In this document: positions 41,713-49,335 of the stretch, one piece after another | How positions within the stretch are numbered: the first letter of the stretch is position 1 | Layout of the letters: every line of letters begins with the position of its first letter | Assembly (NCBI RefSeq): GCF_041928815.1 | Contig: NZ_JBHFEI010000007.1 | Coordinates: forward strand, 124,001 to 188,000 | Direction: 5' to 3' | DNA length: 64,000 nucleotides | Origin: JBHFEI01 sp041928815 | GTDB lineage: Bacteria > Pseudomonadota > Alphaproteobacteria > Rhizobiales > Rhizobiaceae | Position numbers and translations under genes: made by a program | The notes under the pieces: model-generated | The model's database searches: none | What the model was told of the DNA's origin: nothing | Seen by the model: the letters and a program-made list of their open reading frames with translations, nothing else

Positions 41713-42363
41713 ATGACGGAAAAGGACAGCAAGCTGACCGCGACCAAGCGGCGCTGGGCGGCGGAGGGACGCTTCCTGACCGGCCGCGAGGGGCGGCCCG
41801 CCACCGAACGCCTGCCGCCCGGCCAGCATCTCGTCACCGGCTGGCCGGTGCTCGATCTCGGCCAGACGCCGGTGATCGACGCGCGCCACTGGCGCCTCGA
41901 CGTGACCGGCCTCGTCGAGCATCCGGTCTCGCTCGACCGCGACGGCTTCGCCGCGCTGCCGCAGAGCGCCCATCTCTCCGACATCCACTGCGTCACCACC
42001 TGGTCGCGCTACGACAATCACTGGGAAGGCGTTTCGACCCGCGACCTTCTCGACCACGTCATGCCGAAGCCGGAGGCCCGCTTCGTCATGCTGACGAGCT
42101 ATGACGGCTACACGACCAACCTGCCGCTCGCCGATTTCGCCGTCGACAACGCGCTGCTCGCCACCGCCTGGGAAGGCCTGCCGCTGACGCGCGAGCATGG
42201 CGGGCCGGTGCGGCTCGTCGTGCCCCACCTCTATTTCTGGAAAAGCGCCAAGTGGATCCGCGGCATCGATTTCCGCGCGAAAGACGAAGCCGGCTTCTGG
42301 GAGCGCAACGGGTATCACATGCGCGGCGATCCCTGGGCCGAGGAGCGTTACTCGGACGACTGA
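41713..42363 (+). CDS. Sulfite-oxidase-fold molybdenum oxidoreductase
   Basis: A 216-residue soluble protein of the sulfite oxidase molybdopterin fold (PF00174). The Mo-binding Cys is Cys93 in SDIHCVTTWSRYDNHW; GPVRLVVPHLYFWKSAKWIRGI is the conserved pterin-binding end. It lacks a Tat signal, so unlike MsrP (YedY) or SorA it should stay in the cytosol. It also lacks the dimerisation domain. The substrate is unknown; such short members are widespread. AAGGAG at 41701 fixes the ATG at 41713; the longer open frame runs antisense through the rrf2 gene. The last 16 bp overlap the end of convergent repB. Confidence 0.88.
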   Translation: MTEKDSKLTATKRRWAAEGRFLTGREGRPATERLPPGQHLVTGWPVLDLGQTPVIDARHWRLDVTGLVEHPVSLDRDGFAALPQSAHLSDIHCVTTWSRYDNHWEGVSTRDLLDHVMPKPEARFVMLTSYDGYTTNLPLADFAVDNALLATAWEGLPLTREHGGPVRLVVPHLYFWKSAKWIRGIDFRAKDEAGFWERNGYHMRGDPWAEERYSDD

Positions 42364-43382
42364 CCGGCCTTGCGCGCGGCGCGGTATTCGTCATAGAGGC
42401 CGGCGAGCTTTCCCCGCAGGAAGTCGTCGAAGCCGGGGGCCGACTTGCGGCTGACGGCGAAGATCGTTTCCGTCCGTCCCTCGCGGATCTTCAGCGGCGA
42501 CGAGCGGTCCGGGGCAATCCAGGGCTCGGCGCGCGCGCCCTCCTCCCCGCCCCTTTCGGCGAGCGCATCGAAGACCGACTGGAAGCGCTGGTCGGTGTCG
42601 AGCGCGGCAAAGCCGGGCCGGGCGGCGAGCGCGAGGGCCCGGTCGGGAGCGTCCGCCCTTTCCAGCCGCTCGGTCAGCTCGATCCAGCGGCGCCGGCCGA
42701 AGGCACCGGCCGGGCCGATCGCCTCGATCAGCGCCACCGGCAGGCGCCGCACGACGGCGATCATCCGCGACAGCGCCGCCTTGTCGACGCCGAGCGCCGA
42801 CATGATCGTGTCGCGGGCAAAGCCGCGATCCTCGAGCCGCGCGGCAAACAGCGCCCGCTCAATGTAGGAGAGATCGGTGCGGGCATTGTTCTCCTGCCCC
42901 TGGCTGACGATCAGCTGCTCGTCGCTGAGCGAGCGCACCACGGCCTTGACCCGGATCCTGAGATCGCGCGCCGCCGCCAGGCGGCGATGGCCGTAGGCGA
43001 CCTGGTAGCGGCCCCTCACGTCCGGATGCGGGCGCACGAGGATCGGCACCTGCTGGCCATGCTCGCGGATCTGGGCCGTGAGCGAGGCGCGGTCCTCGGC
43101 GCTGACGCCGAGCCGGTCGGCGACGAAGGAGCCGTCGACGAGGTCGGGATCGAGCTCGACCACCGCCTGGCCCTCGGCGAGCTGGCGCTCCAGCGCCTCG
43201 GCGCGTTCGACCTTCTGGGTGATGTTGGAGAGCGAGCGGGTGATGCCGCCGACCTGGCCCGGTACGCGCGGCGGCGGGACGAAGCCGGCGATCGGCCGGC
43301 CGGGCGGCCCGGCGCGGCCGGCCTCCGCGTCCGGAGCGGGCGATGGCGTCTCGGAAATGCCGATGAGGTTCTTGCGGGCCAT
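42348..43382 (-). CDS. repB: Plasmid partition protein RepB (ParB family)
   Basis: A 344-residue ParB-type protein of repABC replicons. It starts ARKNLIGISE with an extended linker. The ParB N-terminal domain carries GQQVPILVRPHPDVRGRYQV and YGHRRLAAARDL, then EQLIVSQGQENNARTDLSYI (box II). A helix-turn-helix follows (DTIMSALGVDKAALSRMIAV), and the C-terminus is the RepB-specific domain. It binds parS and, with RepA, segregates the replicon. It starts 2 bp after repA. No repC follows; instead its 3' end overlaps the end of a convergent molybdoenzyme gene. Confidence 0.95.
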   Translation of the reverse strand: MARKNLIGISETPSPAPDAEAGRAGPPGRPIAGFVPPPRVPGQVGGITRSLSNITQKVERAEALERQLAEGQAVVELDPDLVDGSFVADRLGVSAEDRASLTAQIREHGQQVPILVRPHPDVRGRYQVAYGHRRLAAARDLRIRVKAVVRSLSDEQLIVSQGQENNARTDLSYIERALFAARLEDRGFARDTIMSALGVDKAALSRMIAVVRRLPVALIEAIGPAGAFGRRRWIELTERLERADAPDRALALAARPGFAALDTDQRFQSVFDALAERGGEEGARAEPWIAPDRSSPLKIREGRTETIFAVSRKSAPGFDDFLRGKLAGLYDEYRAARKAGQSSE

Positions 43383-43384
43383 GA

Positions 43385-44581
43385 CTACTTCCTTCCCCAG
43401 ACGCCGCGCAGGAGCGCCTCGATCTCGCTGTTGACGGCGGTGAGCGATTCCATCGCCCGGTCATAGGTGCCGCGGGTGAACTGCGCCCGGTCGACCTCGT
43501 AGAGCGTCTGCTTGGTCACGCCCGCATCGGAAACGGCGGTCGATTTCAGCATGGCGTGCTGCAGCATGCGGTTGCCGAAGATCGCCCGCATGAAACCGGT
43601 CATCTGGCTCTGCGGCCCGTCATTCGGCTCGAAGCGGGTGACGAGATAGCGCATCCAGTCGTAGCTCGTCCGGCCGCCGGCATTCTCGACCACCGCCATC
43701 AGTTCGCTGGTCATCGACAGGAACTGCGACATCGACATGACGTCGAGCATCTGCGGATGCACGGTGATCAGCACGGAGGTCGCGGCGCAGAGCGCCGACA
43801 TGGTGAGGAAGCCGAGCTGCGGCGGGCAGTCGATGACGACGACGTCGTAGAACTGCTCGATGTCGGCGAGCACGTCGCCGATGCGGGCGAAGAACATCGT
43901 CTCGGCGGTGCCGGCGGTCATCGCCCGCGGCGTCTCGTGCTCGAACTCCATCAGTTCGAGATTGCCGGGGATGATGTGCAGCCGCTCGATATAGGTGGTG
44001 CGGACGATGTCGCTGACGGGGCGGGCATTCTGGTAGCGGATCGCGCCGTAGAGCGTCTCGTTCTCGCCGACGTCGAGCTCCGGCTGGTGGCCGAAGAGCG
44101 CGGAAAGCGAGGCCTGCGGATCGAGGTCGATCGCCAGCGTGCGGTAGCCGCGCAGCGCCACATATTGCGCGAGATGGGCCGCGGTCGTCGTCTTGCCGGA
44201 GCCACCCTTGAAGTTCATCACCGAGACGACCTGCAGCTTCTCGCCCGCACGGCGGTGCGGCACGTATTTGCCCGCCTTGTTGCCCTCGTCGAGGACATGG
44301 CGGATCCGCTCGATGTCGGCGACCGAATAGAGCCGCCGGCCGTTCGCCAGCGGCTCCGGCCCATGGCCCTCGAGCGCCACCTGGCGCAGATAGCCCTCGC
44401 CGATGCCGATGAAGGCGGCGGCTTCGGCCGGCGAGAACGGCCGCATCGATTTCTGCGACATCGGCGGGAAGGTCTTGCGCTGATGCTCCTGCAACTGATG
44501 CGCCAGCTCCTGCGCGTCCTGGGCCAGCATCGACGGCAGGTGCTCCTGCACCTCCGCCACGGCCATTCTCTGCTGCGCCAT
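43385..44581 (-). CDS. repA: Plasmid partition protein RepA (ParA family)
   Basis: A 398-residue ParA-type ATPase of the repABC family. The N-terminal about 110 residues hold a MerR-like DNA-binding part (FSPAEAAAFIGIGEGYLRQV, RRLYSVADIERIRH). The deviant Walker A is NFKGGSGKTTTAAHLAQYV, with LAIDLDPQASLSALFG and VVIDCPPQLGFLT after it. RepA forms the ATP-driven partition filament or gradient with RepB and represses its own operon. Two parS sites lie upstream of its start. The length and domain order are normal, so the module should be functional. Confidence 0.96.
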   Translation of the reverse strand: MAQQRMAVAEVQEHLPSMLAQDAQELAHQLQEHQRKTFPPMSQKSMRPFSPAEAAAFIGIGEGYLRQVALEGHGPEPLANGRRLYSVADIERIRHVLDEGNKAGKYVPHRRAGEKLQVVSVMNFKGGSGKTTTAAHLAQYVALRGYRTLAIDLDPQASLSALFGHQPELDVGENETLYGAIRYQNARPVSDIVRTTYIERLHIIPGNLELMEFEHETPRAMTAGTAETMFFARIGDVLADIEQFYDVVVIDCPPQLGFLTMSALCAATSVLITVHPQMLDVMSMSQFLSMTSELMAVVENAGGRTSYDWMRYLVTRFEPNDGPQSQMTGFMRAIFGNRMLQHAMLKSTAVSDAGVTKQTLYEVDRAQFTRGTYDRAMESLTAVNSEIEALLRGVWGRK

Positions 44582-44673
44582 CGCACCCTCTCAAACTGCG
44601 CAAATCATCTCGATCGGCTTTGTTCTGCGCAGTTAGCATAGGTTTCGATGGTTACCAAAATGTAAATATCGCC

Positions 44674-44689
44674 GTTGTCCGCGGACAAC
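44674..44689. promoter_or_regulatory. parS site 1 (repABC type)
   Basis: GTTGTCCGCGGACAAC is a perfect 16-bp palindrome and fits the repABC parS consensus GTTNNCNGCNGNNAAC at every fixed position. It lies 93 bp upstream of the repA start codon and is probably the RepB binding site that serves as the centromere. Confidence 0.9.
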
Positions 44690-44715
44690 CGGCGAGACAC
44701 TAAGCTGCGGCAGCG

Positions 44716-44731
44716 GTTGTCCGCGGACAAC
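44716..44731. promoter_or_regulatory. parS site 2 (repABC type)
   Basis: A second identical 16-bp palindrome GTTGTCCGCGGACAAC, with its start 42 bp after the start of site 1, that is four helical turns apart and on the same face of the helix. Together the two form the centromere-like cluster upstream of repA. The rest of the 372-bp gap 44582-44953 shows only A/T-rich stretches near 44650 and 44860 that may hold promoters. Confidence 0.9.
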
Positions 44732-44953
44732 GCGGGCTCGGGACGGACACGGTGGAACACCCGGCAAGGGCAGATCCTTTCGTCAGGGACGTCCCGGCGC
44801 TCCGTTTGCGTCCCGAATGCCCGTTCCTGCGCCAAGGCCTGTCATTGACCGCCGAATAATTCATTAAATTTATGGACTATTGACAGGCGCTACGCTTGTG
44901 GCAGAGTTTCACCGATCCCTCGCGACGAAGGGACGGGAAAACAGGGGTTTGGC

Positions 44954-45136
44954 ATGTTCTATCTCGGCGGAATGAGCCTTGGCTACTTCACCGCGCCACT
45001 GAAGCGCGGCAAGACGCACGCACCGGAGGATCGCACAGTGCGCGAGGCGCGCCCGGAAAGGACCGAGACGGTCGACCGGGAGCGCGAGATCGAATTCGAG
45101 CGGGCCTTCATGACCCCCTGGCACCTGTTCTACTGA
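44954..45136 (+). CDS. Small hypothetical protein (60 aa)
   Basis: An open frame of 60 codons, MFYLGGMSLGYF...TPWHLFY, not recognised. The N-terminal 15 residues are weakly hydrophobic, the middle is very rich in Arg and Glu (EARPERTETVDREREIEFER). Codon third positions are mostly G or C like neighbouring genes. Its TGA is immediately followed by the complement of the stop of the convergent D-lyxose isomerase gene (TGATCA), the same arrangement as at 61327/61328. The ribosome binding site is weak (ACAGGGG), so it could be a chance frame. Confidence 0.4.
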   Translation: MFYLGGMSLGYFTAPLKRGKTHAPEDRTVREARPERTETVDREREIEFERAFMTPWHLFY

Positions 45137-45832
45137 TCAGCCGAGCCAGGTCCTGTAGTCGGAGACGAGCAGGCGGAACGGCGCCTCGTCCTCCTCGATG
45201 CCGGAGAAGCGGGTGACCGCCGGATCCTCGAAGACGTTGTCGGTGGCGTCGTCGTTGACGGTCGAGACCTCGGCGACGAAGACGTCGCCACCCTCGCCCC
45301 AGAAGGCGTGCCAGTCGCCGGGGATCAGCGTCACGCTCTCGCCGGGCGCGAGCCGCAGCCGTTCTCCGGGCGCGATGGTCCGCACGATCCCGTCGGTCGC
45401 CACCGTCACCCCTTTCGACCGGTCGCAGGCACCGTCCGTGTCGCCGTAGAGTTCCAGGACCAGCGTGCCGCCGCCGCGATTGATGATGTCCTCGGCCTTG
45501 AGATCGTGGCGGTGCATGGGCGTCACCTGATCCTTGCGCGAGATCATCGCCTTTTCGGCATAGAGCATGCCGCGCCCGCGCTTCAGGTCCTCGAACCTTC
45601 CGTTGCGCACGGTGAAGAGGATCAGGCCGGTCGCGGCGAAATCGCCGAGGCCGAAATCGGTGATGTCCCAGCCAAGGCTGGCGCCGGTGATGCCGGCGAT
45701 CTCGGAACCGCGCGCCTTCATCTCCTCCGGCGTCCAGTGCGCGAAGGGCGGCAGGATGTAGCCGTGCCCCCGCATGAAGGCTTCGCTCTCGCGGATGATG
45801 CGGTTGATCTCGCTGCGCTTGACGGTGGTCAT
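45137..45832 (-). CDS. D-lyxose ketol-isomerase family protein
   Basis: A 231-residue cupin of the D-lyxose isomerase family (PF07385). The start KRSEINRIIRESEAFMRGHG and FAHWTPEEMK are typical. Metal ligands lie in TPMHRHDLKAEDIINRGGG (two His and a Glu) and in PGDWHAFWGE (His). These enzymes interconvert D-lyxose and D-xylulose, often also D-mannose and D-fructose. It follows an SDR by 24 bp and both face a mannonate dehydratase gene across a shared control region, so the locus may convert a mannose- or lyxose-type sugar or its acid. Confidence 0.88.
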   Translation of the reverse strand: MTTVKRSEINRIIRESEAFMRGHGYILPPFAHWTPEEMKARGSEIAGITGASLGWDITDFGLGDFAATGLILFTVRNGRFEDLKRGRGMLYAEKAMISRKDQVTPMHRHDLKAEDIINRGGGTLVLELYGDTDGACDRSKGVTVATDGIVRTIAPGERLRLAPGESVTLIPGDWHAFWGEGGDVFVAEVSTVNDDATDNVFEDPAVTRFSGIEEDEAPFRLLVSDYRTWLG

Positions 45833-45856
45833 GATCTGAACTCTCCCTGATGTCGT

Positions 45857-46642
45857 CTACTTGACGCCGATGCCGGCGGTCAGCGCGCCGTCGATGCGAT
45901 GGTCGGAACCAGTGATGAAGCCCGCCCGATCGGAGGCAAGGAAGGCGATGAAATCCGCGACCTCCTCCGGCTCGCCGATGCGGCCGATCGGATGCGCCTC
46001 GCCGAAGCGCGCGAAGACCGCGTCGAGATCGGCATCCTCTCCCTCGAAGGTGCGGGCGGCCAGCGCCAGGATCGGCGTGCGCACCGAACCGGGGCTGACC
46101 GAGACGACGCGGATGCGGTCCGGGGCGAAATCGAGCGCCATCGCCCGGGTCAGCGCGTGGATCGCGCCCTTCGAGGCGACATAAGCCGACACGCCGCGCT
46201 GGCAGGCATGGCCCTGCACGCTGGACAGGTTCACGATGACGCCGCCGCCGCGGCGGCGCATCTCCGGAACGCCGTATTCGGCCGTCAGGTGGATGCCGCC
46301 GACATTGACCGCCATGCAGCGCATGAACACGTCGAAGGGCGTCGTCGTTGCATCGCCATAGGGGTGGACGGCGGCGGCGTTGACGATAATGTCGAGACCG
46401 CCGAAGGTGCCGACCGCCTCGCCCATCGCGGCCGCGACATCGGCGGGAACGGAAATGTCGGTGCGGATCGAAACGAGGTCGAACCCCTTGACCGTGGCGA
46501 TGCCTTCGAGTTCGCGATTGGCGTCGTCGTCGATGCCGAGCGCCGCGACCTTCGCCCCCGCCTGCGCCAGTCGGAGCGCGACCGCGCGCCCGATGCCGGT
46601 CGTGCCGGTGACGACCGCCACCTTGCCGGAAAATTCTCCCAC
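45857..46642 (-). CDS. SDR-family oxidoreductase with shortened glycine loop
   Basis: A 261-residue classical SDR: NAAAVHPYG in the NNAG position, SS of NLSSVQG, and YVASK as catalytic Tyr/Lys. The cofactor loop reads VTGTTGIGRA, with two residues instead of three between TG and GIG, so it is one residue shorter than the usual TGxxxGxG. The DNA gives no sign of error. The GTG start at 46642 is preceded by GGGAGGA; no good ATG is near. It is divergent from uxuA and upstream of D-lyxose isomerase, so it may act on a hexuronate, hexonate or mannose-type sugar. The substrate is unknown. Confidence 0.83.
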   Translation of the reverse strand: MGEFSGKVAVVTGTTGIGRAVALRLAQAGAKVAALGIDDDANRELEGIATVKGFDLVSIRTDISVPADVAAAMGEAVGTFGGLDIIVNAAAVHPYGDATTTPFDVFMRCMAVNVGGIHLTAEYGVPEMRRRGGGVIVNLSSVQGHACQRGVSAYVASKGAIHALTRAMALDFAPDRIRVVSVSPGSVRTPILALAARTFEGEDADLDAVFARFGEAHPIGRIGEPEEVADFIAFLASDRAGFITGSDHRIDGALTAGIGVK

Positions 46643-46828
46643 AGTGATCCTCCCGTCTCCTCCGGCGCTCCAGGCGCCGGGCTTTTCTGCCGGCGGTAGT
46701 GTTAACGCAGCCGGGCGCCGCTTGGGAAGCGGGAATCGGCGCCGCGGCAACAGCGTGCGGCCGGCTTGCAAAAGCGGCGAGCCGCGGATTAAGTGCGCGC
46801 GACGGATGCGAAAAACGGAGGAAACATC

Positions 46829-48007
46829 ATGCTCGAAAGCTGGCGCTGGTTCGGTCCCGAGGACCCGGTGACGCTCGCCGACGCGCGACAGGCGGGCGCC
46901 CACGGCGTGGTCACGGCGCTGCACCATATCTATGACGGGCGCGCCTGGACGCCGGAGGACGTGGCGGAGCGCAAGGCGCTGGTGGAAAAGGCAGGCATGG
47001 TCTGGGCCGTCTGCGAGTCTATCCCTGTCGCGTCCTCCCTGAAGCTGCGCGACGGCAAGTGGCGGCAGACGCTCGATGCGTGGAAGACGAGCCTCGCCAA
47101 TCTCGGCCGCGGCGGGGTGCCGGTCGTCTGCTACAATTTCATGCCCGTCGTCGACTGGACGCGCACCAACCTGCTCTATCCGACGGAGGCCGGCGGCTTC
47201 GCCCTGCGCTTCGACATGATCGATTTCGTCGCCTACGACGTCTTCGTGCTGAAACGGCGCAATGCCGAGGAGAGCTATGACGTCGAGGTGGTCAGCGCTG
47301 CCCGCGCGCGTCTCGACCGGATGGGCGAGGACGAGATCCTGAGGCTCGAGACCAACATCATCGCCGGCCTTCCGGGCGGCGAGGACACGCACACGCGCGA
47401 AACGATCCGCACCCGCATCGCCGCCTATGACGACCTGTCCCCCGACGACATGCGCGCCAATCTCGTGGCGTTCCTGAAGGAGGTCGTGCCCGTCGCGGCC
47501 GAGACCGGCGTGCGGCTGGCGATCCATCCGGACGATCCGCCCTTCTCCCTTTTCGGCCTGCCGCGCGTCGTCTCGACGGCCGAGGACATCGCGACCGTCC
47601 TCGGCGCGGTCGATGTCCCGGAAAACGGCATCACGCTCTGCGCCGGTTCCTACGGTTCGCGCCATGGCAACGATGTCGTGGCGATGGCAGAGCGTTTCGC
47701 TGACCGCATCCACTTCACCCATCTGCGCAACGTGACGAAGGAGTCGGACCGGTCGTTCATCGAATCCGAGCATCTTTCCGGCGATGTCAACATGGTGTCG
47801 CTGATCGCGGTCCTGCGCGCCGAGGAGCGGCGCCGGGAAGCGGAGGGGAGGGCGGACAGCGTCATCCCGATGCGTCCGGACCACGGTCATCTCCTGATCG
47901 ACGACATCAAGAAGACGGTCAATCCGGGCTATTCCTGCATCGGGCGGCTGAAGGGCCTTGCGGAACTGCGCGGCGTCATCGCCGCCGTCGACCAGTTCCA
48001 GGGCTGA
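46829..48007 (+). CDS. uxuA: Mannonate dehydratase
   Basis: A 392-residue protein of UxuA length and pattern. It begins SWRWFGPEDPVTLADARQAG and contains VCESIPVASSLK, VCYNFMPVVDWTRT, LAIHPDDPPFSLFGLPRVVS and TLCAGSYGSRHGND. HFTHLRNV and the end MRPDHGHLLIDD follow. The Cys, His and Asp in these blocks bind the metal. It dehydrates D-mannonate to 2-keto-3-deoxygluconate in hexuronate breakdown. ACGGAGG precedes the ATG at 46829. uxuB and uxaC are not nearby; the divergent SDR may substitute for fructuronate reductase (inference). Confidence 0.94.
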   Translation: MLESWRWFGPEDPVTLADARQAGAHGVVTALHHIYDGRAWTPEDVAERKALVEKAGMVWAVCESIPVASSLKLRDGKWRQTLDAWKTSLANLGRGGVPVVCYNFMPVVDWTRTNLLYPTEAGGFALRFDMIDFVAYDVFVLKRRNAEESYDVEVVSAARARLDRMGEDEILRLETNIIAGLPGGEDTHTRETIRTRIAAYDDLSPDDMRANLVAFLKEVVPVAAETGVRLAIHPDDPPFSLFGLPRVVSTAEDIATVLGAVDVPENGITLCAGSYGSRHGNDVVAMAERFADRIHFTHLRNVTKESDRSFIESEHLSGDVNMVSLIAVLRAEERRREAEGRADSVIPMRPDHGHLLIDDIKKTVNPGYSCIGRLKGLAELRGVIAAVDQFQG

Positions 48008-48035
48008 AGAGGCGCTCCGCCACGAGGTCCGGTAA

Positions 48036-48065
48036 GACACCCGCGGCCGGAAGGCCGCGGGTGTC
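48036..48065. terminator. Hairpin terminator after uxuA
   Basis: GACACCCGCGGCC pairs with GGCCGCGGGTGTC (13-bp perfect stem, GGAA loop) 28 bp after the uxuA stop and just before the end of the convergent stress-protein gene, so it can serve both. Confidence 0.7.
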
Positions 48066-48070
48066 GTCGT

Positions 48071-48574
48071 TCAATGCGGCAGCGACAGATGGGTGTGGAC
48101 GCCGAGGTCCGGCTCGCGTCCGGTCAGATTGGCCTTCGCCACCTCCCAGCCGAAGCGCAGCGCGCTCTTCGGCGACGCCCAGATCGAGACGTCGTCGAGC
48201 TTCAGCTGCAGCAGGGTGAGCTCGGGATCGTCTTTTCCCCCCTCGTACCAGGCGGAAACGGCGGCCGACCAGAACCTGTCGACATGCTCGCGCGACAGGC
48301 GTTCGCTGATCGTCCCGGCAAGGCAGGCATGGTAGTCGTGGTCCTTGCCGACGACGCAGAAATGGGCCCGGCTTCCCGCTCGCACGGCGGCGATCAGGTC
48401 CGTCGACGTCTTGGTGAAGAACCAGATCGAATTGGTTTCCTTCTCGACGAAGGGCGCCATAGGCTGCATGTGCTGGCCGGACTCCTCGACGCCGAGCATG
48501 CCGGCATGGATGTCGCCGATTTCGTCCCAGAGCTGCTGCAGCGGGTCGAGGCGGGTTTTCTCAAGATCTGCCAT
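48071..48574 (-). CDS. Pyridoxamine 5'-phosphate oxidase-like general stress protein
   Basis: A 167-residue split-barrel flavin-type protein of the general stress protein 26 family. It has LWDEIGDIHAGMLGV, QPMAPFVEKETNSIWFFTKT and AHFCVVGKDHDYHACLAGT, with SIWASPKSALRFGWEVAKAN near the end. Members bind FMN, FAD or F420 and are tied to stress responses; no reaction is firmly known. It follows the DJ-1/PfpI gene by 27 bp, and the pair is likely a stress-response unit. Confidence 0.87.
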   Translation of the reverse strand: MADLEKTRLDPLQQLWDEIGDIHAGMLGVEESGQHMQPMAPFVEKETNSIWFFTKTSTDLIAAVRAGSRAHFCVVGKDHDYHACLAGTISERLSREHVDRFWSAAVSAWYEGGKDDPELTLLQLKLDDVSIWASPKSALRFGWEVAKANLTGREPDLGVHTHLSLPH

Positions 48575-48601
48575 GGTGTTCTCCTCTCGGCTTCCGGCAA
48601 C

Positions 48602-49165
48602 TCAGGCGGCGCTGCGACGGTCGTGGCGGCCTTCCTCGACCTCCTCGACGATCTTCGCGACGAAGGCGGCGAGATCGTCCGGCTTGCGCGAGGTGACGAT
48701 CCCCTTGTCGGTGACCACGGGCTCGTCCCGCCAGATCGCCCCGGCATTGACCATGTCGGTGCGGATCGACGGATAGGACGTCGCCTTGCGGCCGCGCAGC
48801 GCGTCCGCCTCGATCAGCAGCCAGGGGGCGTGGCAGATCGCCGCCACCGTCTTGCCGGACCGGACGAAGTCGCTGACGACGCGCATCGCGTCCCTTTCAT
48901 TCCGCAGCGTGTCGGGATTGATCTGGCCGCCGGGCAGGACCAGCGCATCGAAGGCCTCCACGTCGACGGCCTCGGCGGCGAGGTCCGCCTCGACGCTGTC
49001 GCCCCAGTTCTTTTCGTCCCAGCTGCGAATTGGCCCGGTTTTGAGCGAGGCGATCCTGACCTCGGCACCTTTTGCCTTGAGTTCATCCAGGGGAACGCGC
49101 AGTTCCGAGCGCTCGTAGCCGTCGGTCGCGAGGATGAGGATTTTCGCTTGGTCGATTCGGGGCAT
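48602..49165 (-). CDS. DJ-1/PfpI-family protein
   Basis: A 187-residue protein of the type 1 amidotransferase-like DJ-1/PfpI family. Cys111 in AAICHAPWLL is the nucleophile with His112 next to it; Glu18 (GYERSE) and VLPGGQINPDTLR complete the site. Similar YhbO/PfpI proteins protect against glyoxal-type or other stresses. ATG at 49165 has GAAGGAGACG upstream; the longer frame start lies in the promoter gap of the divergent radical SAM gene. It is co-directional with the stress protein gene downstream. Confidence 0.88.
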   Translation of the reverse strand: MPRIDQAKILILATDGYERSELRVPLDELKAKGAEVRIASLKTGPIRSWDEKNWGDSVEADLAAEAVDVEAFDALVLPGGQINPDTLRNERDAMRVVSDFVRSGKTVAAICHAPWLLIEADALRGRKATSYPSIRTDMVNAGAIWRDEPVVTDKGIVTSRKPDDLAAFVAKIVEEVEEGRHDRRSAA

Positions 49166-49335
49166 GGCCCGTCTCCTTCGTCGTGAGCGGCAACCCGCGA
49201 TCGGGCTGCCTTCTGGTGTCGGTAGGGTTCGGCGCAGACGGGCTCGCCCCATCAACGACTTGCCACCGGCTTCGTTCCCGACCGACCCGATTTTGACGAT
49301 TGACAGGCAACGGAGAAAGAACATATCATGAACAT

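Noticed and set aside
42348..42363. repC or its remnant downstream of repB
   Set aside because: Both strands after repB are taken by the molybdoenzyme gene with its own motif and ribosome binding site; no RepC-like sequence seen.
45857..48040. 727-codon frame fusing an N-terminal region to the SDR at 45857
   Set aside because: The upstream part is antisense to uxuA. The SDR begins at the GTG at 46642 with a ribosome binding site.
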